A stretch of 64,000 nt of DNA from MTP4 sp9310u (GCA_030627005.1 DAOUSW010000004.1:8681-72680), one strand, 5' to 3'; positions 27,642 through 38,414 are shown, numbered from the stretch's first letter. Made by a program: numbers and translations. Notes: generated by a model not told the origin, from the letters alone.

Positions 27642-28631
27642 TCAGAGCTTCCCCGGTCTCGGGGGCATGGAGGTCTGGAAAAGACCCGGCCTGCGCCTTC
27701 GTGACAGCCTGAATAATCTATTTTTTCCGGGCAGAGGGATACTGCCTTTCAAGCTTACAAGCAGTCCTCCACAGAGGATGAAGCAGCAGCCAAATAGGGT
27801 GTTTGCCTGAAGCGGGTCCCCGAGGAGGGTGCAGCCAAAGAAAATACTGCTTACCGGTTCCATGAGGCACAGCACGGCTGCGGTTTGCGCCCCGATGTGG
27901 ACGATTCCGTTCATGTAGAGGAGGGTTCCGACTGCCGTAGTAATGATACCCAGGGGCACGAGCCTCCCGAGGTTTTCAAAAAGCACTTCCCCGGGCACCG
28001 AAACCCCGAAGGGGAGGAGCAGGAGCAGCCCTACCAGGGTAGACCATAACAGCTGTGAAGTGCCCGAATAATCCGATTTCAGGTGGTTGACAGTCAGGAT
28101 GGAGCAGCCAAAGGAAAAGCCTGAAAGCAGCCCGAAAAGCAAGCCCAGGAAATAAGTGCCTTCTTCCCCGGACGCCCCGGTCCCAATGCCCATATGGCCG
28201 GGGTTTACCGTAAGCAGGATTCCGGCCAGGGAAAGGGCCAGGGCAATCATGCTTCGTGCCGTGATTTTTTCCTTGAGGAGAAACGGGGAGAGAAGGGTCA
28301 CGTAGACCGGAGCGGTGTAAAGAAGGAGCACTGCTACTGGAATACTGCTGTACTTCATTGCGGAAAAGTAAGAAAACATGGTTACAGTGTTCAGAACCCC
28401 GAGCAAGAAGAGATAAGATTTTTTATTTCCGAGATGGAGCCCTTCAAACCTTCCTGCAGCCATCAGATAGACTAAAATCGCCGCAAATCCGAAAAAAAGG
28501 CGGTAAAAGAGAATAGAGGCTGCTCCCATCTCATTTATCCCTTTTACAAAGATTCCAACCAGTCCGAAGAGTACACAGGACAATATAAGTGTTGAGGAAG
28601 GGTTATTAGTTTTTAAAACTGTTATGGGCAT
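27642..28631 (-). CDS. EamA-family (DMT) transporter
   Basis: About 329 residues with ten hydrophobic segments in two EamA repeats (about residues 10-145 and 165-300). Typical elements are the first-helix GLVGIFVKG region, FYRLFFGF, and in the second half the G-x-L-x-Y-x-x-G and EPVSSIFFG signature. Such proteins export amino acids or other small metabolites; the substrate cannot be read here. ATG at 28631 is chosen because a TATA box (28656-28667) lies about 26-30 bases upstream, implying a nearly leaderless message; the longer ORF from 28682 would start above the promoter. The C-terminus is basic. Confidence 0.85.
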   Translation of the reverse strand: MPITVLKTNNPSSTLILSCVLFGLVGIFVKGINEMGAASILFYRLFFGFAAILVYLMAAGRFEGLHLGNKKSYLFLLGVLNTVTMFSYFSAMKYSSIPVAVLLLYTAPVYVTLLSPFLLKEKITARSMIALALSLAGILLTVNPGHMGIGTGASGEEGTYFLGLLFGLLSGFSFGCSILTVNHLKSDYSGTSQLLWSTLVGLLLLLPFGVSVPGEVLFENLGRLVPLGIITTAVGTLLYMNGIVHIGAQTAAVLCLMEPVSSIFFGCTLLGDPLQANTLFGCCFILCGGLLVSLKGSIPLPGKNRLFRLSRRRRPGLFQTSMPPRPGKL

Positions 28632-28655
28632 GATGTTGAATGAATAAGAGTTCCA

Positions 28656-28667
28656 GCATATATAATT
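28656..28667 (-). promoter_or_regulatory. TATA box of the EamA transporter gene
   Basis: AATTATATATGC on the minus strand, centred about 30 bases before the ATG at 28631. Confidence 0.45.
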
Positions 28668-28801
28668 TTTTAAAATAATCAATAATGACAGACTAAAACT
28701 TAATTAAAGACACAATCGCCGCTAATTGATTATTAAACACGATAATAATTGTTTATTAGAAAATTAATGGTAATAATAAAGGATATATCGAGATAAAAAG
28801 C

Positions 28802-28929
28802 AGTTAAAAGAGATATTATTAAGAAAAAAAGGGTTAAAATGGAGATTAGTGGGAGAAAAGGGGTTAAAATAGATATTATTAAGAAAAAATAAGTGAAAAT
28901 AGATATTATTGGAAAAAATAAAGTAAAAG
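28802..28929. repeat. A-rich imperfect tandem repeats (~30 bases, four copies)
   Basis: Units carry GGTTAAAATAGATATTATT and AAGAAAAAA. They occupy most of the gap between the transporter promoter and the IS66 left end; no gene is seen in that gap. Confidence 0.6.
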
Positions 28930-29032
28930 TCGGGTTAGAATTTAAAAAATGGAAAAGATGAAAAACTGAAAAAAATCTTTCCAGCCTTAATCCGATTATT
29001 TCATTAGAGCAAACGACCCCTTAAAATTCATT

Positions 29033-30558
29033 GTAACTATTCAGGGTATAGTTATCGGCGCTCCGCTGAGCGTCGCTAGAATAGCCTCTATAACTGACAA
29101 ATTGTTCTTTCTGATTGTAGAGATGTATGCTCTAATTCTGCAGAAAGCTAGCGCTCCTTGCACGCTTCTGAAAGTTCCTGATATTTTCTGCTGTAACTTC
29201 ATCATCCTGACATCTCTTTCTGCCAGATTATTCTCAAATGGAACTCTAAGGTCTTTAAGGAATCTCAGGATCTGTTCTTTGTATTCTATGAACCTATCAA
29301 GGAGATTCCTTGCTTTGGTCTTCGGATTCTTGCCTCGTGTTCCTTTTTTTTCCGGATTTAAAGAAGGTGGATTTTCTTCAATCCCTTTCATGACGATAGC
29401 ATCGAACTTTTCTTCAAACGCCTTGACTTGCTCAAAATCTAAATCTCTAATTAGCTCTTTGCACTCATCAGTATATCTTTTCATTTCAGTGAACAGCTCA
29501 TTCATCTCTTTAGCCCACTGCTGTTTATAATTCTCTTCAATTCCAGTGAGTTCCCTCTGGAGATGAGCATTGCAAAGTGCATGTTCACATTCATAACTGT
29601 TGTACGGTTTCCAGCCGTCATGAACTGCTACCCCGTTAAACTCCGGAAGAATTCCCATGTAATCCATTGCTTCAGATCCTCTTTTTGGGTGGGGGAGATA
29701 ACAGGTATATTTGTCAGTTGAAGCTACGTGAAGCCACTGTCTTTTTCCTTTGATTCTCATACCTGTTTCATCACAATGGATTACAGGAGAAGTGATTATC
29801 TTCTCCTTAATGTCGTTTTCGAACTGCTCTAAATTCCGGAAACATTCATTTTCTGCTCTTATTATGGTAGCAGGACAGATTTTTATCCCCATAATATCTT
29901 CAAAAAACTCTGAAAGCCTTTCATATGGGATAAACTGGTAGTTCTTACAGTAAACTGCTGAAGCTAAAATATTAGGACCATATTGGACTGGATATTTCAC
30001 AGATTCAGGAAAGGTAGCTTTAGTTGTTTTTCCACAGTGAGAACAGGTCTTTATTTGACTTCGATGTTCCGTAACAATGAGATTTACGGGAGGAATATCA
30101 AAAATCTGCCTTCTCTCATAAGCTTCAATTCCAACATCTTCAAGAGTATGTCCGCATTCTCCACAGCAGTTTACAGAATGTTCTATGATCTAGTCAGGAT
30201 AATTAACCATTTCAAGAGTGGTACCTTGGTGGCCTTCTTGACCTCCGGGTTTCTTTCCGCTCTTTTTGCGGCGACTCTTGGGTTTAGGTTTTTCATGCAA
30301 AAAAACGTCTGTAGAAGGAGGTTTACTACTATTTCTACTGTTTTGATTTAAGCGAGCTTCCAGGGATTGCAACCTTTCACGAAGCTCTTTTATTTGAGAT
30401 TCAAGACTCTCAATATATACAATAACTTCAGGGTTTGAAGCACAGAGTGCAAGAATCTCTTCACGTATCATAAGCGCAAAAAGGAATCATTTTATATCCA
30501 ATTTTTCCTCGAAACGAGGAAAAATTGTGTAGCCTTTACAAGGCTACTGAATAGTTAC
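29033..30558. mobile_element. IS66-family insertion sequence
   Basis: The ends are perfect 12-base inverted repeats: GTAACTATTCAG at 29033-29044 and CTGAATAGTTAC at 30547-30558 (14 bases if the flanking TT/AA is counted). They begin with GTAA as in the IS66 family. The length is 1526 bases with one transposase gene and no IS66 accessory orfs. I do not see an 8-base target duplication: the flanks differ (AATTCATT on the left, AAAGGATT on the right). The insertion may be old or rearranged. Confidence 0.85.
29041..30471 (-). pseudogene. IS66 transposase with an in-frame TAG
   Basis: The N-terminal part (30190-30471) has a coiled coil (SLESQIKELRERLQSLEARL), then SRNSSKPPSTD and a basic linker. 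After TAG at 30190-30192 the frame continues without shift: the zinc module C-G-E-C ... C-S-H-C, HCDETGMRI, VHDGWKPY, and NNLAERDVRMMK, giving the D, D and E of the catalytic triad. The transposase is thus complete apart from one amber codon after VNYPD. In Methanosarcina UAG can be read as pyrrolysine, and transposases with internal UAG have been noted there, so it may be functional at low level. The TGA at 29041 lies inside the left terminal repeat. Confidence 0.85.
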
Positions 30559-30651
30559 AAAGGATTTATGCTTAAAAATATGCCGGATAACTTTAATAAT
30601 ATTTTCCCAAGTATAGTATTAAAAAGGATCTGGTTTCAGGAAGTAAACCGG

Positions 30652-30714
30652 AGTTCGAAAGAGAATAACTTTAGTTCGAAAGAGAATAACTTTAGTTAGA
30701 AAGAGAAATTTATT
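30652..30714. repeat. 21-base tandem repeat, three copies
   Basis: AGTTCGAAAGAGAATAACTTT at 30652 and 30673, then a diverged copy at 30694, just upstream of the acetyltransferase. Confidence 0.85.
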
Positions 30715-30733
30715 ATGTGATCAGGGGATCAAA

Positions 30734-31324
30734 ATGAAAACAAACTGGATCAAGGACAACACATCTTTCAGTTATTGTGCGGAGGCAGACCTGAAGGATA
30801 TAGCATCAATGCTTTCAAAAGAAAGTGTATGCAAATACATGTTTTTTGGGCCGAATAAAGAAGAAGATACAATGGTTTACTTTTCTCCGCTGGTCAAATC
30901 AATAGAGGAATCTTTAAAGGATGATAAAATACCGGATTGTCATGTTTTCACTATCAGAGATAATGGTACCGGCGAATTTATAGGCCAGTGTGCACTGCTT
31001 CCGATAGAATTCACCAATGGGAATTATCTGATCGGGTACCAAATAGATGATACCCAGTGGAGAAAAGGATATGGTACTGCTGCCTGTGATTTCCTGGTAC
31101 ATTACGCTTTCAATGTTATAGATGCATTCAGGCTCACAGGCGATTGTGTAAGGGACAATTCGGGATCAGAGAAAGTGATGGTTAGATCAGGTTTTCAGCC
31201 CGGAGGCAGGCAAAGAAAATACTGGTTTGTGGGCGCAAAATATTTTGATAGAATGCTTTTCTCACTCCTGAAAGAGGACGTTCCTGAAAGTAAGTTAAAA
31301 GAATTGAATGATATTTACAGGTGA
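30734..31324 (+). CDS. GNAT family N-acetyltransferase
   Basis: A 196-residue protein of the RimJ/RimL-like GNAT type. The acetyl-CoA binding region is visible as IGYQIDDTQWRKGYGTAACDFLV (loop W-R-K-G-Y-G-T-A near residue 115), followed by a helix and a beta strand with DNSGSEKVMVRSGF. It would transfer an acetyl group to an amine; the substrate is unknown. AGGGGA precedes the ATG. The gene stands alone beside the IS66 element. Confidence 0.9.
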   Translation: MKTNWIKDNTSFSYCAEADLKDIASMLSKESVCKYMFFGPNKEEDTMVYFSPLVKSIEESLKDDKIPDCHVFTIRDNGTGEFIGQCALLPIEFTNGNYLIGYQIDDTQWRKGYGTAACDFLVHYAFNVIDAFRLTGDCVRDNSGSEKVMVRSGFQPGGRQRKYWFVGAKYFDRMLFSLLKEDVPESKLKELNDIYR

Positions 31325-31489
31325 ACTAACCAGAGATTTTGGGGTGTGCGAAATCATTTTGGAATGCAACAGTTAGAAAAGGTAATAACGAACACTGTAA
31401 AAAAGGACAGCACACTTTTCAATACAATCAAATAAGAGACCACTCCTTTATGGAAATAAGGAAAAAGAAACAAACAAAGGAGTTCTTTT

Positions 31490-32962
31490 GTGAATAGTAA
31501 AATCTTAATTTGCTTTTTTTTGTTGATTGTGATTGTGACTGCAGCCGGTTCCGGTTGCATCTCAGAAAGCAATAACATGCCCGAAGAGTAAATTGGAAAC
31601 ATCGAAGACATCGAAGGCCTCTGGATGGGAAGCCTGGAACTCAAGGGCGGGCAGGAATTGAGAATTTTATTCAACATCTCTACCGGATCCGATGGGTTGC
31701 CAACTGCCACCATGGACAGCCTTGACCAGGGGGCAAGCGGCATACCTGTGGAGAAGGTAATTTACAAAGATGGGACCCTGCGCCTTGAAGTCACAGCCAT
31801 CAAAGGTATTTTTGAAGGAGTGCTAAAAGAGGACGGAAAAACCATCGAAGGCGAGTGGAAACAGATGGGGTCAGTTTTCCCACTTGTGCTTTCCCGTATT
31901 GATGAAAAACCTGAAATTCGAAGGGAACAGGACCCTGTAAAACCCTATCCGTATGACGAGGAAGAAGTCGTTTATGAAAACAAGGAGGCTGGGATCCAGC
32001 TGGCAGGCACCTTAACCAAGCCGAAGACCGAGGGGCCTTTCCCCGCCGTGCTGCTCATAACCGGGTCTGGCAAGCAAGACCGCAACGAAGCGGTTTTCGG
32101 GCACAGGCCGTTCCTTGTGCTCTCGGATTACCTGACACGCCAGGGCATTGCTGTCCTCAGGGTCGATGACCGGGGCGTCGGAGGCTCAACCGGGAACTTC
32201 TCCCGGGTCACTACCGAAGATTTCGCAGAAGACGCAGTTGCAGGCGTTGAGTACCTGAAGAGCCGCGAAGACATAGACCCGGACAGGATAGGGCTGATCG
32301 GGCACAGTGAAGGCGGATTAATTGCCCCGATGGTTGCAGTCAGGTCCCCGGATGTCGCATTCATCGTGCTCATGGCAGGCCCGGGCCTGACGGGAGAGGA
32401 AATTGTTTTGTTTCAGAGCAGGCTGGTTGCCGAGGCTGATGGGGTAGCTAACGAAACCATCGCCAAAAATGACGCTCTTCTAAAAGACATATTCTCCGTA
32501 ATTAAAGCGGAAGAGAATGACACAATTGCCGGGGAAGAAATCCGCAGGCTTGTAACGGATACCCTGGCAAACCTGAGCGAAGAAGAAAAACAGTATTCCA
32601 GCTACACCGAAGAATCCCTGGATGCTGAAATAAAGCTACTGGTATCGCCCTGGACGCGCTACTTCCTGACCTACGACCCAAAAACGACCCTGATAGAAGT
32701 GGAATGTCCGCTCCTGGCGATAAACGGGGAAAAAGACCTCCAGGTGCCCCCTGAAGAAAACCTCCGGGCCATCGAGGAAGCTCTCGAAGCAGGAGGTAAC
32801 GAGGACTATACCGTAAAAGAGCTGCCTGAGCTCAACCACTTATTCCAGACCGCCAAAACAGGGTCCCCTTCCGAGTACGCGACGATTGAAGAGACCATGT
32901 CTCCGACTGCTATGGAACTTATTGGGGACTGGGTTCTGGAACACACCCAAATGGAAGAGTGA
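31490..32962 (+). pseudogene. Lipoprotein alpha/beta hydrolase, split by a TAA
   Basis: A GTG at 31490 with AAAGGAG at ideal spacing starts a lipoprotein signal (MNSKILICFFLL, lipobox GSGC). After 33 codons TAA interrupts (31589-31591). The same frame continues with IEGLWMGSLEL (a beta-barrel-like domain before the hydrolase) and then a serine hydrolase: LLITGSGKQDRNE, DDRGVGGS, GHSEGG with the nucleophile, GEKDLQVPPE with the acid, and LNHLF with the His. It would be a cell-surface esterase or peptidase. Translation restarting at the ATG of 31625 would lose the signal and part of the first domain. A single C-to-T change (CAA to TAA) explains the break. Confidence 0.85.
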
Positions 32963-33797
32963 ATTGACTTTAAGGGGAAATGAGGACGCTTTGCTGTTAT
33001 GAAGAACCATTGAGATAGAGTCATTTCCCCTGCAACTTACTATTTCCCTAAAACTTACCATTTTCCGATAATTTATTAATTCACTTCAATTTACTGGTCC
33101 TCTATAACTTACTAATCCACTTCAATTTACTATTTCCTCGATTTACCCCTATTTTTCTTAAATTCCACTCTCTTCTACAAAATTGATTCAAAACTTACAT
33201 GGATAACGATTTTTTACATCTGTATAATTAGAAGTGTATAATACCAATAGATAGTTTAATAAACTTAATAGGATGGTTTAATGATATACCAGTAAACTTA
33301 TTATTTACGAATAAAATATCACCTATTGCGATCGAAAATTAGTTGCGCGCATCTAATGAAAAAGTCAACAAATATATTTCATTAAGATTGGCATTTGACT
33401 TCATTTTAACACTTTTTTTTCATTTGTTATGTAAAAAACGTACATTTATAAGTAAATGTCTTATGCAGAAGCTTGATTATAAGTTTAATTTTAATTTCAA
33501 AGTTTAAAAGCTATTTTTCAGGAAAAATACGGCTTAATGAAGTTTTAATTTCTGTCGAAAATTAGCGGTTTTGCCCTGCAGGAAAGAATCTTTATATAGT
33601 TATTCAACTAAGAAAAAAATTGGAAAACTTTGAGAGTTGGGGACTGGTATACTCTTAGAAAGAAGCTCAATAAAAAATATTAGACAGTTGAAGTAATGGA
33701 TAGAAATGTGGCATCATTTTTTGCCCCCAGGTCTCAAAATAAAACCGAATATCCCATATAAAGCAGAAACTTAGTCAAAAATTGAAAGGTGTTGTAA
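32963..33797. other. Long AT-rich intergenic region
   Basis: About 835 bases. The left part has imperfect short repeats (CACTTCAATTTACT twice near 33081-33134, ACTTACTA and variants). The right part (33170-33780) is very AT-rich and leads into the secreted-protein gene. I find no ORF or RNA structure I can support. Confidence 0.5.
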
Positions 33798-34298
33798 ATG
33801 AAAACATTGAAGAAATTGCTTGCATTGTCAATTGTTTTACTGGCAACGATCCCGCTCGCTTCGGCAGATATGCAGGTCGACCTGCTGGCCAACCAGACGC
33901 TTGATGTTGGAATGGTAAACGTCACATGTGACGGAAATAACCTCTCCATAAAATACATAACAGAAGACGGCTGGACCTTAAACGAAACTCACCTTGCCGT
34001 CGCAGGGAACATTACAGGTATCCCGACAACAAAGAAAGGAAACCCGACCCCCGGTCAGTTCGACTATTCGGAGAGGTACTCCCCCGGAGTAATAGAATAT
34101 ACCTATATCGTTCCTATTGCAGACCTGAACCTTGAAGAAGGGGATACCACAGTAATCATCGCAGCCCATGCAGCCGTGCAGCAAGAAGAGGGATATGAAG
34201 GGATAACACTCCTTGAGGAAGGTGCCTGGGGCGAAGGCTATCGTTTCGTCCCGAAAGGAGACTGGGCAATGTATTTTGAATATGATATAACGGCATAA
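33798..34298 (+). CDS. Secreted protein of unknown function
   Basis: A 166-residue protein with a Sec signal peptide: MKTLKKLL, a hydrophobic stretch, and a likely cut after PLASA. The mature part (about 142 residues) is rich in N-x-T/S sites and beta structure, with repeated short segments (VDLLANQTLDVGMVNV, ITEDGWTLNETHLAV, IPTTKKGNPTPGQF). It resembles small secreted proteins common in Methanosarcina, but I cannot name a family. Preceded by a long AT-rich region; the ATG at 33798 lacks a strong Shine-Dalgarno. Confidence 0.75.
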   Translation: MKTLKKLLALSIVLLATIPLASADMQVDLLANQTLDVGMVNVTCDGNNLSIKYITEDGWTLNETHLAVAGNITGIPTTKKGNPTPGQFDYSERYSPGVIEYTYIVPIADLNLEEGDTTVIIAAHAAVQQEEGYEGITLLEEGAWGEGYRFVPKGDWAMYFEYDITA

Positions 34299-34697
34299 AC
34301 CCCGAATCCCCCAGATCCAAACCTCTTGAACCCTTAAATCGGATGGAAATCCCGGCCTGCAGGAAGAGCTTACCCCGGGCACTGATGCTGTTATGCTTCA
34401 GGAAAAAACCCACCGCTACTTTGAACCCCCGGGTTGCATAATTTATTCCACCTTTACAGAAGTTCTCCTGCATGCTCCCCTGCATGAAAACGATAAACAA
34501 AAAAACAAAGGGACCGGATTCAAAACCCACGAAACCTCAGACCCATAAATTTCGGTCCCTTTTTTCCCATCCCTACTTTTTATCGTCTGGACGTATCTTT
34601 GCACTATAATTGCAGGCAGGCCGTGAAGATGATCGGGCAGCTTGCCAATAAAATGTCGGCGTTGAGCGGTCCAGGTCGAGCCATTATCACTGCGCCT

Positions 34698-34743
34698 GTT
34701 CACTTCTCCTGTTCACTTCTCCTGTTCACTTCTCCTGTTCACT
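34698..34743. repeat. 13-base tandem repeat touching a stop codon
   Basis: GTTCACTTCTCCT three times from 34698, then GTTCACTGCACCT which runs into the stop of the serine hydrolase gene. Confidence 0.85.
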
Positions 34744-36346
34744 GCACCTCTTTACTACTACTGCTTTCCTCAAGCCTGCCGCTAAATGTTGCACCTCCAA
34801 GCCCTGTCAGCTCCTCTATCTGGAGTGTTACCTCATCGTTTTCAAAGCTCATGTTCACCTGGTAGTTGTCAATATTTGAGACCTCATTGTAATAGAAAAC
34901 AAATTCTCTGTCCGTTCTCCAGAAACCCTTACGGGCAAGAGGTCCGAACTCCCCGCCGGGAGATATGCGGTAAACATTGTCCAGCCCTACCGGAAGCACC
35001 TGCTGCTCCTCTTCCAGGGAGAGGTTGAGGATTGCTTCCTCCTGTCCCGGAAAACTCAGGGAGATGGTTTTAATGCCAAAGGGGTTGGGTTCAAACACAT
35101 ACGTTTTACCGGAGATTTCCTTTGCCATTTCCGGCAACTGAGGCACGGGTTCGGGATCAGGGAGGTTTGCAGCAGCTTTTATTTTGTCCTGAAGCCGCCC
35201 GTAGGCTTCCGGGTTTTCAGGAAGGGCCCGGTCCGACTGCAGGGCTGCAAGCAGGAAAGGAGAAAGCTCATCTGGCTCAAAACCCCCGCCTGTGGTCACA
35301 AGTATGATGTTTTTCTCAGGCCAGACAACGCTGCGCTGCCCGCCGCGTCCCCTGGCTTCATAAAGCCCGGGGATGCTGCCTGGAACCCACCACTGGTACC
35401 CATACCCCTCACCTTCATCCAGGGAAACCTGCTTTTGAGTCGATCTATTCACCCATTCTGCCGGCACTACCTGTTCCCCTTCCCAGATGCCCCCATTCAG
35501 GAAGAGGTAGCCCAGTTTTGCCATATCCTGAGGAGCCAGGCGCAGGTCGTCCCAGCCGTGGTTGTTTCCCTGTGGGTCGGAAGGCCAGTTGACGTTCTGG
35601 ATGCCGAGAGACTCAAAAAGAGTTTCATTAGCATAATCCCGTTCGCTCATGCCGGTTGTTTCCCGGATGATCCCCGAGAGGAGATGGGAATTGCAGCTAC
35701 AGTAGACGAAACGGGTGTCCGGTTCTTCTGCCATGGGCAGGTCAAGCGTAAACTGGACCCAGTCCGGGCTTTCCTGCATCTGAGCCAGCGTGGTTTCAAC
35801 GGGATCGTTAATGCATTCGAAACCCGACCTCATGGTCAGAAGGTCTTCCAGGGTCATTGCCTTTTTATCTGCATCAACATTCGCAACAGTACGATTCGGG
35901 AAAAAGCCCAGGACCGGCTGCTCAACACCTGTGATATATCCCTCGGAAATTGCGATGCCTATCAGGGTCGCTGTAAAACTTTTGGTAACGGAAGCGACAT
36001 CGTGTATGGAACCCTCAGTAAAGGGATAAAAGTAAGCATCCATCACGACGTACCCGTTCCTTATGAGCAGCAAGCTGTGAATATTAACGCCCTCTTCCCG
36101 GATGTAATCCAGTGTCTCGGCCAGTTTTTCCGAGTCTATCCCCTGCTGTTCCGGGGTTGATGTCTGTCAACCCCCAATGGGCCAGTATGCTGCCGGCTCA
36201 GTGACAGGCTCAGTGACTGGTTCTGTAGCTGGTTCCGTGGCCGACTCGTTGTCTGAATCGGGCGTTTCAACGCAACCGGCGGCTGCAAACAGGGTCGTCA
36301 AAAATGCAAGTAATCCGATAAATTTCGAATTATTTGTTCTTCCCAT
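34739..36346 (-). pseudogene. Class C beta-lactamase-like serine hydrolase lipoprotein, split by a TGA
   Basis: The ATG at 36346 has GGGGGAG upstream and starts a lipoprotein signal with lipobox AAAGC, then a T-E-P repeat linker. TGA at 36167-36169 follows WPIGG; the same frame continues with STPEQQGIDSEKLAETL and the beta-lactamase fold: SVTK (nucleophile and Lys), Y-C-S-C-N where Y-x-N is typical, and GRGGQRSVVWP near the third motif. A TGG-to-TGA change explains the stop. The family includes penicillin-binding-like esterases and peptidases; the substrate is unknown. ATG codons inside the mature part (for example at 36073) would give cytoplasmic fragments. Confidence 0.85.
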
Positions 36347-36593
36347 TAATTCTCCCCCCATATAATCCCACATAATAAAACTCAAAAAGATGTCTGAGCT
36401 TTTTTGAATTCAATTTCAAGCAAAGAGAATTCCCCGAAAAAATAGCAACAATAATAGCTCGAACTTCTACCCTGAATTTCTGGGATATATATCTGAAATA
36501 TATATTATGCACTTTACCCGTAAAAACCAAACCTTTCCCCGGGGAAAAGTAAGGCAGTTTATCTAATTTCAGGGCAATTAAGGGTTGAGCAAA

Positions 36594-37451
36594 ATGTCAA
36601 TCGATCAGATCCCAATCGGAAAGTTTTCCTTCATGACCCGCCTCACGCAAAAAGCGCTCCGCCTCTATGACCGGAAAGGACTGCTTGTTCCGGAAGCAAA
36701 AGATTCCTTTACCGGCTACCGCTACTACACGGTTGCCCAGGTCGAGAGGGGGATGACGATCAAAACTCTCGCATTCCTGGGATTTTCCCTGGACGAGATT
36801 GCCGTGCTTCTGGACACGGAGAGCACGGGAAACTGTGAGGTCATTGAAGCCTGCTTCAAAAAGAGGCTTGAGGACATCCGGCTGGAGATCGGGCAGCTGC
36901 GAAAAATCGAAGGCATTTTGCAGGGCGCCTGCAAGCAAGACGGAAAAATACTGGAGTTATTCAAGATGTCAGTAACAGATCCCGTTATCAAAGAAGTCCC
37001 TGAAATGCGCGTAATAAGCAAGCGCGAAAAGGGCGTTTATGCCGTAACGATCGGAAAACTCATAGGCGAACTCTGTGCCTGCGTGGACAGCCCCGAAAAC
37101 CGTCGGAACCGCGTAAAAGTTACAGGCCCTGTCATGTTTCTCTGCCATGACGAAGAATACAAAGAAGAAGATGCCGATATCGAAGTCGCCCTCCCTGTCT
37201 CGGGCAGGATCTCGGTGGAAGACCCGAAAATGGAAGTCAGGACCCTTCCCGGCATCAGGGTTATTTCCGTAGTCTACAGGGGGCCATACCAGGGTGTCGA
37301 AGCCGGGTATTCCCGGATCTTTGCCTACGCCTCCGAAAAGAACATGGAACCCCTGGGACATTTCGGCCCGAGCAGGGAACTGTACTTTAACGACCCTGCC
37401 GAAGTCCCAGAAGAAGAACTGATGACAGAGGTTCAGCTCCCGGTAAGGTGA
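36594..37451 (+). CDS. MerR-family regulator with GyrI-like effector domain
   Basis: About 285 residues. The N-terminal winged helix is MerR-like: IGKFSFMTRLTQKALRLYDRKGLL and GYRYY, followed by the dimer coiled coil (about 85-120). The C-terminal half (about 130-285) is a GyrI-like small-molecule-binding domain ending in FGPSRELYFNDPAEV and a final EVQLPV. This is the BmrR-type layout, in which a ligand triggers DNA untwisting and activation. ATG at 36594 is preferred over TTG at 36585. It is divergent from the serine hydrolase and convergent with the nicotianamine synthase-like gene; its target is not obvious. Confidence 0.9.
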   Translation: MSIDQIPIGKFSFMTRLTQKALRLYDRKGLLVPEAKDSFTGYRYYTVAQVERGMTIKTLAFLGFSLDEIAVLLDTESTGNCEVIEACFKKRLEDIRLEIGQLRKIEGILQGACKQDGKILELFKMSVTDPVIKEVPEMRVISKREKGVYAVTIGKLIGELCACVDSPENRRNRVKVTGPVMFLCHDEEYKEEDADIEVALPVSGRISVEDPKMEVRTLPGIRVISVVYRGPYQGVEAGYSRIFAYASEKNMEPLGHFGPSRELYFNDPAEVPEEELMTEVQLPVR

Positions 37452-37556
37452 GCTCTGCAGGTTAAGTGAACCCTGCCGGTGAAACAAATCCAGGAAATTA
37501 ATATGTGCTCAACAAAATAAATCCAGGCAACTGGTTAAGCTGTGCCCCGGCACATA

Positions 37557-38414
37557 TTATCTTTTTTTCTCCAGAAATACAACGGTATTATAGACCGGAG
37601 GCTCGGGATGCACCCTTTCCTGCTCCTCGAAACCCTCAGGCAGGTCCAGCAGGCAGTTCCCGTTCAGCAGTTTTCTGAGCCCTTTCTCATAAATCCTGCA
37701 CGAGATCCTGCTCCCTACCGGCATGACCTCCAGAAGGTGCTCGAAAATTTCCTTTTTGAGCTCGGCCTGGGCAGCTACCATCAGGGCCCTGACCCCGGAA
37801 TCGAGATTGGCAACGAAGTCCTTTCCATCCAGTGAAAAATGGTTTCCGTTGAGTATGCTTATATCTTCCGAAAGCCCGAGCTTTTCCAGGACTCTTTTTG
37901 ACATATACGCCCGGGTGGAATTCTGTTCTATTCCTATGCTCTTTACCCCGTACTGCCTGAAAAAAACCACAAGGGTAAGGGGAAGCGGCCCGCTCCCGAG
38001 AAAGGCTATCCTGTCCCCGGCTTTTAGCCCGAGCCCTTCGTATTCCGTGCGGACAAGCTTCAGGTAATTCCCGTAAAAAGGAAACTGCTCCAGGACATCC
38101 CAGGGCGATTTATCTGCAAGGACTTCATTAGCGTGCACGGTTTCGAGTTTCACGGTGTACAGGTTCCTGAACCTGATAATGTCGGTAAAAACCGGCTCCA
38201 GTTCTTTCTTTTGCAAAATCTCCAGGGCGGTTTTATCGTCCATCTCCAGAGTGATTAAGGCATCCAGTTTCCTGAACAATTCCCCGGTTCGGTCGGACAG
38301 CCCGTACAGGATTTCTTCACCGGACAGGTCCCTTATGTCCCGGTGCAAAGCAAGAATTTCTTCAATAATGTATTCTTGCGAAAGCTCCAGCCCCTCATTA
38401 ACTGCAATAGCCAT
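37557..38414 (-). CDS. Nicotianamine synthase-like protein
   Basis: About 285 residues. The C-terminal two-thirds is a Rossmann-type SAM-binding fold: IAFLGSGPLPLTLVV, IGIEQNSTRAYMSKRVL, and a late VMPVGSRISCR. The N-terminal third is helical. The match to the nicotianamine synthase family (which links aminobutyrate units from SAM) is clear in the GSGPLP motif and in Y-G-N-Y near residue 115. Archaeal members make short chains used to bind metal ions; the exact product here is not known. ATG at 38414 has GGGGA seven bases upstream. A TATA-like ATATATC lies near 38440-38450, and a tetranucleotide repeat lies just above it. Confidence 0.85.
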   Translation of the reverse strand: MAIAVNEGLELSQEYIIEEILALHRDIRDLSGEEILYGLSDRTGELFRKLDALITLEMDDKTALEILQKKELEPVFTDIIRFRNLYTVKLETVHANEVLADKSPWDVLEQFPFYGNYLKLVRTEYEGLGLKAGDRIAFLGSGPLPLTLVVFFRQYGVKSIGIEQNSTRAYMSKRVLEKLGLSEDISILNGNHFSLDGKDFVANLDSGVRALMVAAQAELKKEIFEHLLEVMPVGSRISCRIYEKGLRKLLNGNCLLDLPEGFEEQERVHPEPPVYNTVVFLEKKR

